Shown here: positions 6,162 to 7,011 of the stretch, one piece after another
How the letters are laid out: the number at the start of each line of letters is the position of its first letter
How positions within the stretch are numbered: position 1 is the first letter of the stretch
Source of the DNA: CAYLLN01 sp036496265
Lineage (GTDB): Bacteria; Planctomycetota; Planctomycetia; Pirellulales; Pirellulaceae
Length of the DNA stretch: 7,011 bases
Assembly: GCA_036496265.1 (NCBI GenBank)
Contig: DASXLL010000369.1
Span: forward strand, 1 to 7,011
Direction of reading: 5' to 3'
The notes under the pieces: generated by a model
What the model saw: only the letters and a program-made list of their open reading frames with translations
The model's database searches: none
Told to the model about the DNA's origin: nothing
Program-made: the position numbers and the translations under genes

Positions 6162-7011
6162 CGCCGTTCATGGAATACGATGCCTTTCTGCTGATTTCCT
6201 TCGGCGGGCCGGAGCGGCGCGAGGATGTGCTGCCGTTTTTGGAGAATGTGCTGCGCGGCCGCAATGTCCCGCGGGAACGGATGCTGGCGGTTGCCGAGCA
6301 TTATTATCATTTCGGCGGTGTCAGCCCGATCAACGCTCAAAACCGCGCACTGCTCGCAGCCGTTCAAGACGAATTCGCGGCGGCTAGTTTGAAATTGCCG
6401 CTGTATTTTGGCAACCGCAATTGGCATCCGCTGCTGCCGGATACGCTCGCGCAAATGAAGGCAGATGGGGTTCAGCGGGCAATTGCTTTTTTCACGTCAG
6501 CGTTCAGCAGCTACTCCGGCTGCCGCCAATACCGCGAGAACATCGCCGCGGCTCAGGAAGTCGTCGGCGAAGGCGCGCCGCAGGTCGATAAGTTGCGATC
6601 ATTCTTCAATCTGCCGGGCTTTATCGAACCGATGATCGAGCGGACCGGCGATGCACTGAATCAAATCCCCGCCGAGCGACGGCAGGCCGCGCATTTGATC
6701 TTCACCGCTCACAGCATCCCGCTGGCCATGGCCAACAACTGCCAATACGAGGCCCAATTCCGCGAATCGTCGCGGCTGGTGGCGGAGGGATTGGGGCACG
6801 CGAATTGGCGAATTGCCTACCAAAGCCGCAGCGGCCCGCCGAATCAGCCGTGGCTGGAACCGGATATCGGGGAAGCGCTGGCAAAACTCGCCAACGACAA
6901 AGCCGCCGATGTTGTCGTCGTTCCCATCGGCTTCATTTCCGATCACATGGAAGTGATGTACGATCTCGACGACGAAGCGAAGCAAAAGTCAGCCGAGTTA
7001 GGCCTCAATTT
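6158..7011 (+). CDS. hemH: Ferrochelatase, 3' end beyond window
   Basis: The open frame runs off the right edge after 284 full codons; relatives are about 320-350 residues. The enzyme inserts Fe2+ into a porphyrin, the final or penultimate step of heme synthesis. Active-site landmarks are H185 (FTAHSIP) and E265 (GFISDHMEVMYD), equivalent to H183 and E264 of B. subtilis HemH in recalled numbering. LLISFGGPE, YHFGGVSPIN, YFGNRNWHP, YSGCRQYREN and YQSRSGPPNQPWLEPDI look like the actinobacterial type that acts on coproporphyrin III, rather than the proteobacterial type. C122 in YSGC sits where [2Fe-2S] ferrochelatases have their internal cluster cysteine; the other ligands would be in the missing tail. 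The ATG at 6158 overlaps the nrdR stop, with an alternative ATG at 6170. No Shine-Dalgarno site is visible, so translational coupling is likely. Confidence 0.93.
   Translation, partial: MTPFMEYDAFLLISFGGPERREDVLPFLENVLRGRNVPRERMLAVAEHYYHFGGVSPINAQNRALLAAVQDEFAAASLKLPLYFGNRNWHPLLPDTLAQMKADGVQRAIAFFTSAFSSYSGCRQYRENIAAAQEVVGEGAPQVDKLRSFFNLPGFIEPMIERTGDALNQIPAERRQAAHLIFTAHSIPLAMANNCQYEAQFRESSRLVAEGLGHANWRIAYQSRSGPPNQPWLEPDIGEALAKLANDKAADVVVVPIGFISDHMEVMYDLDDEAKQKSAELGLN

Overview
The window carries seven protein genes and two short intergenic regions of special interest. The organism is most likely a planctomycete of the Pirellulales type. This is an inference from style: a Tat-signal enolase-superfamily sugar-acid dehydratase, a DUF1572-type DinB protein, secreted enzymes without obvious relatives, moderately GC-rich codon use, and Shine-Dalgarno sites that are often weak or absent. 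No marker gene settles the taxonomy.

Layout. The left end (35-1330, minus strand) is a D-galactonate dehydratase-like enzyme with a twin-arginine signal. A 210-base divergent control region follows, with a candidate promoter, a strong ribosome binding site and small palindromes. Next comes a plus-strand pair: a DUF1186 protein with a C-terminal SEC-C zinc motif (1541-2608) and, 6 bases later, a DinB/DUF1572-like protein (2615-3160). The gap 3161-3262 holds a striking 58-base element: three CACTAAT-type heptamers in one direction and three in the other, all on a 10-base register, forming a near-continuous hairpin.

Then come two secreted proteins spaced like an operon. The first (3263-4870) is a tandem duplication of a zincin domain resembling the catalytic domain of anthrax lethal factor, with an intact active site in copy 1 and a lost one in copy 2. 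The second (4873-5625), 2 bases after it, is a family 7 polysaccharide (alginate-type) lyase. Together they suggest extracellular attack on a protein and polyuronate matrix.

The right end holds nrdR (5694-6161), the ATP-cone repressor of ribonucleotide reductase genes, overlapping by 4 bases the start of a ferrochelatase gene (6158 to beyond the window end). The latter is of the type seen in actinobacterial coproporphyrin ferrochelatases. No rRNA, tRNA, CRISPR array, insertion sequence or prophage gene was seen. No gene-free stretch exceeds 300 bases; bases 1-34 hold nothing recognisable.
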